Of a DNA stretch of 64,000 nt, positions 60,301-64,000 are shown piece after piece. Position numbers and translations under genes: made by a program. Position 1 is the first letter of the stretch. Every line of letters begins with the position of its first letter. This DNA comes from Brachionus manjavacas. Lineage: Eukaryota; Rotifera; Eurotatoria; Ploima; Brachionidae. The notes under the pieces were generated by a model. The model saw nothing but the letters and a program-made list of their open reading frames with translations, was not told where the DNA came from and made no database searches. The stretch covers positions 6,138,001-6,202,000 of the forward strand of contig JAHQIY010000003.1 in assembly GCA_019054805.1 (NCBI GenBank), written 5' to 3'.

Positions 60301-63300
60301 TTTTTTAAATGTTATGAGATTTTAAGAAAATAATTTTTAAAATGAAATAAATAATTTTTTTCTATTTTCAAGTAAAATTGTTTCATTTTATTCAATTTGT
60401 TGTAAATACATTAAGAATGAATGTATTTTATTTGACGGTTTTTATTATTTTTATTCAATTTAATTTGGTTTAAAAAAATTTATAATTTTCACAGTTTTTT
60501 ATAATTTAATTTTAGAATGAAGACGAGCATTGGCTCGGATGTTGCTTGTATTTAGCGTACGAAAAAATTTCTTACATTGTTCGCAAAAAGATTGAAGTCG
60601 AAAACCAAAACAATCAAAATCAATTGTCAAACAAAAAAATCTCTACTGATAAACTCGATAGTGAAATTATTTCAAAAATAGACCAATTTCCATTTTTCTC
60701 TATTCTAAAGCTATTAAGGCGACTAAAAATAGAGTAAGTTTTAAAAATTTTTCGTGCATTTTTATTTACAACAAAATTTAAATTAAGCATTTCAAATTTT
60801 TTGAAACTTAGCAATAAGTTAATTGCAATACTCAAAGTACCGGCTCACTTGTCTTCTCGTTTGATAAAAATTGAATCCAATTTAAATGTAGCTAGAGTTC
60901 TTTATGAAAAATATGAGACAATTTTTAAAAATGTGTTCAACTATTCTTTCGAATTTTTGATAAATTTTTTTGCCAGTGATCAACACACCATTGACACTCA
61001 TTCTAAAATAAATTCGAAAGATTTCTTCACTTTCGGATGGCTTCTCTTTATAAACATTAAAAGTATAATTGAAAAAGAAAAAAAATTAGTTTATCTTGAA
61101 TACAAAAAGTATTTTTTAGATCAATTTCCGCACATAAGCAATGATTTGGTCAATTCGTACCACCTGTTAATATGTTGTATCAATTACTTGTACCAAAGGA
61201 TTGAGAGTTTAAACCAACAATATCTTCTCCGTATTAGCATATGCAGGAAAAATGGTCTTAAATCCTTAAAATTCAACAAGTTTATTGATTATATTTGTAA
61301 AAAATACGATGGAAATTCTATTGAAATAAAAACTGTTAACGAATACTATTTCCAACCGCAAATGAAGAATTTGTTCTCTGATAAATGTGAAAATATAGAA
61401 TTTTTACAAATTCTCTGTACCAAATTGGACCAAAATTACGAAAAAAATCTTCTGAATCGAAACAATTGTGCAAATACAGAAGAAAGTTTTAATTTGGACA
61501 TAGACGAACGAGTCTTACTCAAAAAACTCGTCCATCATACAGAAAAAATAGAAATAGATCAAGAGGAGAAGGCCTTGTTTTCTATTAAAGTTTCCGATTG
61601 TCTTCAAACCGTTTTTGATTTAGACAGTCATAAACATGAATTAAAGTCTCACAATTACAAATTTGAATTTCAAAAAGTCTTAGATCTGTTTAAAACATTG
61701 TTTATAAATGACGTAATCAAAAATGTAAAATTCAATTTAGTTGCTTTTATTATCAATTTTTCTTTTTTTCTTTTTTAGTTCAATGAATCGGGACTGGATG
61801 ACTTGGCTCATGTTAAAGAAAATGTCATCTATTTATTGAACGAGTTTTTTTCTATTGTTCATAATTTTTATTTATTATCAATTGAAATTTTGATATCAAA
61901 TGAGAAAAAGCGACTTGGACTCGACTGTTTTTTAAAGGTATTTTTTTAACTTCTTTTCATAGAAATTTAAACTTAACTAAAAATTTTATTTTGGTTATTT
62001 GATTAAAAAAAATTCAATTTTTAGTTAAATAATTTAAATTTTTTTTAAATTATTATAAATTATAAATTCAAATAATTACAATAATTAAAAAATTTAATCT
62101 AAACAAAAAATATAATATTGCAAGACCTTTGCAATATTTTTATTTTTTTATTTGAAAAGTTTAAAAATTACTCTTTAAATTTTGATTTTGATTTTGATTT
62201 TAATATTTTGGGTGTTATTTGGAATCAAAAGTCAAGGTTAAGTCAGTTAAAAAAGCTAAATATAACATTTTCATAGTATCAAATAAATTATTTTTATTTT
62301 TATGTTTTTGAATCGGATACAATTGTATCATATAATGTAATAAAAATCTAAAGCTCATCAACGTTAAAGTCCGTATCAAAAATTTATCATAAATAAAAAT
62401 TAAAATTTAATTATCAAACCATTTTTTTGTTTAATATCGAAATTAAATTCATTTCTTAGATTTCTAATTAATAGTTTTCTATGGTTTTTAAAAACTGCTG
62501 ATTTACATCAAGGTTCAAAAACCAAAACGTATTCTGGTAGTTAAACTATTATTTAACAAAAATTAAATCCATAGCATCAAATTTTAAATTGAAAATTAAT
62601 TTTGGCAAAAGGGATTAGATTCTTAGTCAAGATAAGATTCAGAGTCAAAGTCTTTTTTCAAGAAAAAATTTAAAAGTCCAAGTTATGTCTTAGACTTGAA
62701 TCAAGCTTGTTCGGACTTTTATTTAAGTCTAGTCAAAATTAACCCATAAAACCCTATTTATCCCTAGCCTTTTATAATAACACTAAAAAGGCTAGGGATA
62801 AATAGGGTTTTAAGATAAATAGGGAATTAAGAGTAATCGGTTTAATTTCTAAGGTAAAGCGTATAAAAATGGCTCAATGGGGTCAACCCTTTTCTCCATT
62901 TACCCATAATGTACTTGTACTTGATTTTTGATTTAGGTTTTGTTTTTTGCATTTGCGATTGAAGTTGAGTTTTTGTCAGACGATATAATAATAAATTTCA
63001 AGATGATTAACTGTTTAGTCCCCTTATCTATTGAAAAGACTGATTAACTTTTCATTTATTTCAATTAAAATAAAAAATTCATTAAAATACAATATATCAA
63101 AATTTTTTATATAAAAAGATTGTTAAAAAAAAGAAAAATTTAATTAACCTAATTAATTGATTTTTAAAAGTTTCTGTAAATTTATCAAAAATTTTAATTG
63201 ACTTTTATAAAATCATATTTATATTATTCAAAATAGATGTTTTGAAATAATAGAAGGATAAACATAAACGATCAATAAAAAAATTATTAATTAATTTTGA

Positions 63301-64000
63301 GAAAAAATCATAAAAAGTTAGCTCTCCAAACTTTGTTGTGATTTTTGGTACAATTAATTTATTTCTATTTCTTTAAGGTTTCTTATTTTATTTTATCGTT
63401 GTGTTCAAAATTTGAAAAGTCAAATTTAAACAGTTTAAAAAGGCAGAATAAAATAGATTAAATAATTTCTGAGTTATTGGTTTTGTAAAATATATTACTA
63501 GCGTTAGCACATAGTCAAAGTATAGAGGAATTAATGTCTTGAAAAATTGCATTTTTAAAGAAGTAGATAGAATAGATTTTTAATTGAAAAATGTTTTCTA
63601 TTTATTTGGTTACAAGCTGTTGATATATGTTTGGCAAAATTTAAACCACTATCTATGGTCACTCCCAATAATTTATACTCGTCAACAACTTAAACTATTT
63701 GATTTAAAACGACAATGCTTTTTGGTAATATAAGTTTCTTGTTCGTCACAAACATGAAAATTTTTCATCCCAATTAATATCTACATACGACATGATGAAA
63801 GAGTCAGTTTAAAGTTGTAATTTTTTTTAATGAGTTTTTAAATTTAATCTTTTGCAGATCAAATAAGAAGAAACTTGATCAATTTTTTGCACTTAAAATT
63901 AGAATTCTAATTTCTTAAAAAAATTAATCTTTTAATTTTTTGATTTTTTTAAATTTAGCACTTAAACTCAGTTACAGAACATAAGCATAAATTCAGCACT
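57320..64000 (+). CDS. RB-family pocket protein (p107/p130-like), 5' part
   Basis: Exons 57,320-57,547, 60,516-60,733, 60,812-61,724 and 61,779-61,937 give 506 residues. A likely fifth exon starts at 63,959 and runs off the window. Joined across the introns, the protein reads KTIFSIE|NEDEHWLGCCLYLAYEK, LKI-DNKLIAILKVPAHL, VARVLYEKYETIFKNVF, FTFGWLLFINIK and ISNDLVNSYHLLICCINYL. These are the N-terminal cyclin-like domain motifs of p107/p130 in order. Exon 4 (SNEKKRLGLDCFLK) and exon 5 (HLNSVTEHKHKFST) align with the pocket A stretch preceding 'FHRSLLACCLE'. Pocket proteins bind E2F/DP and LxCxE partners to restrain the cell cycle in the nucleus; pocket B lies outside the window. Introns are 2,968, 78, 54 and 2,021 bp. 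An alternative exon-3 donor at 61,713 would remove four residues in frame. Confidence 0.87.
57548..60515. other. Intron 1 of the pocket-protein gene
   Basis: 2,968 bp, GTAATT...TTTTAG, by far the longest intron seen here. It contains a GC-rich patch with hairpins (58,610-58,830) and another GC-richer stretch (59,300-59,395: ATGGTACGTAGCCCTAGGG and beyond) that I cannot identify. No nested gene is recognised. Confidence 0.65.
58610..58830. repeat. GC-rich patch with nested inverted repeats
   Basis: It begins TTGGCTGGCCGGTGGCTTGACCACG, resembling the arms of the foldback element at 6,637-7,083. Hairpins follow: AGCTGCC...GGCAGCT (about 58,675-58,701), ATAGTAAGAAAT...ATTTCTTACTAT (about 58,738-58,779) and ATTGTTAAT.GC.ATTAACAAT (about 58,806-58,828). 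It is probably a decayed inverted-repeat transposon nested in the intron. Confidence 0.45.
62748..62811. repeat. Perfect 26-bp-arm hairpin in intron 4
   Basis: Arms 62,748-62,773 and 62,786-62,811 are exact reverse complements, centred on CCCTATTTATCCCTAGCC, with a 12-base loop. The AAATAGGG word recurs just after (62,818-62,825). The preceding 130 bp are rich in AGTC/GACT words like those of the hAT ends at 13.7-14.8 kb. Confidence 0.8.
63430..63790 (-). pseudogene. Non-LTR retrotransposon RT fragment in intron 4
   Basis: Minus-strand frames with one internal stop and one frameshift read INWDEKFFMFVTNKKLILPK, DEYKLLGVTIDSGLNFAKHI, NQINRKHFSIKNLFYL, then KMQFFKTLIPLYFDYV and PITQKLFNLFYSAFLNCL. 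'FKLLGVTID..L.F..HI...C..I.RK.FSIK.LFYL....K..FFKTFILP.FDYC' is the post-palm region of LINE reverse transcriptases. It is inserted antisense to the pocket-protein gene and is clearly dead. Confidence 0.82.

Noticed and set aside
60620..60835. 71-codon minus-strand frame
   Set aside because: Antisense shadow of pocket-protein exon 2 and the following intron.
1..64000. CRISPR arrays, prokaryotic operons, tRNA or rRNA genes
   Set aside because: No regularly spaced repeats, no ribosome-binding-site-led gene clusters and no tRNA T-loop/anticodon arrangement could be found by eye; a covariance-model search would be needed to exclude tRNAs formally.

Overview
The window is animal nuclear DNA: very AT-rich, with spliced metazoan genes in long non-coding stretches. 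Recognisable families are a rhodopsin-type GPCR, carboxypeptidase D, an RBR ubiquitin ligase, an MFSD3-type transporter, NUDT6 and an RB-family pocket protein. Eleven introns are only about 46-78 bp; the exceptions are one of 380 bp in the GPCR and two of about 3.0 and 2.0 kb in the pocket-protein gene. Base composition, tiny introns, degenerate non-LTR retrotransposons and acceptor-like AG sites just before some start codons suggest a small spiralian invertebrate, possibly a monogonont rotifer. The taxon is inference.

Layout. 0.45-2.0 kb: a two-exon GPCR (-). 2-15 kb: gene-poor DNA holding a hairpin, a GGCC-rich foldback element (6.6-7.1 kb), a LINE relic (12.35-12.9 kb) and a 1,118-bp hAT element with a perfect 8-bp target-site duplication. 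15.0-17.6 kb: an 865-residue protein with about eight membrane segments, resembling Tincar (-). 17.6-28.8 kb: gene-poor. 28.8-37.4 kb: two carboxypeptidase D-type genes in tandem (+). The second keeps both active sites; the first has lost the active site of domain 1 and the substrate arginine of domain 2. 38.0-39.7 kb: an RBR E3 ligase gene (-) with an in-frame stop.

39,265-56,471 is a tandem duplication of an approximately 8.6-kb unit. Each copy holds the 5' part of the RBR gene, a Mutator-like element with an AT-hook ORF, an MFSD3-type transporter and a NUDT6-type Nudix hydrolase 50 bp upstream of it (both -), a coding relic and a LINE fragment. The two copies have decayed differently. Copy A carries the RBR stop and extra frameshifts in the transposon ORF. 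Copy B carries two single-base frameshifts in NUDT6 and only a truncated RBR gene. MFSD3 is intact in both. Most differences are homopolymer lengths, so an assembly or haplotype artefact must be excluded.

57.3-64.0 kb: the 5' part of a p107/p130-like pocket-protein gene (+), running off the window inside pocket A. Its long introns hold a LINE relic, a GC-rich patch and a perfect 26-bp-arm hairpin.

No prokaryotic-style system, CRISPR array, tRNA or rRNA gene was seen. The most unusual content is the duplicated block with reciprocal lesions, the partly inactivated carboxypeptidase D paralogue, and two DNA transposons that can be delimited to the base.
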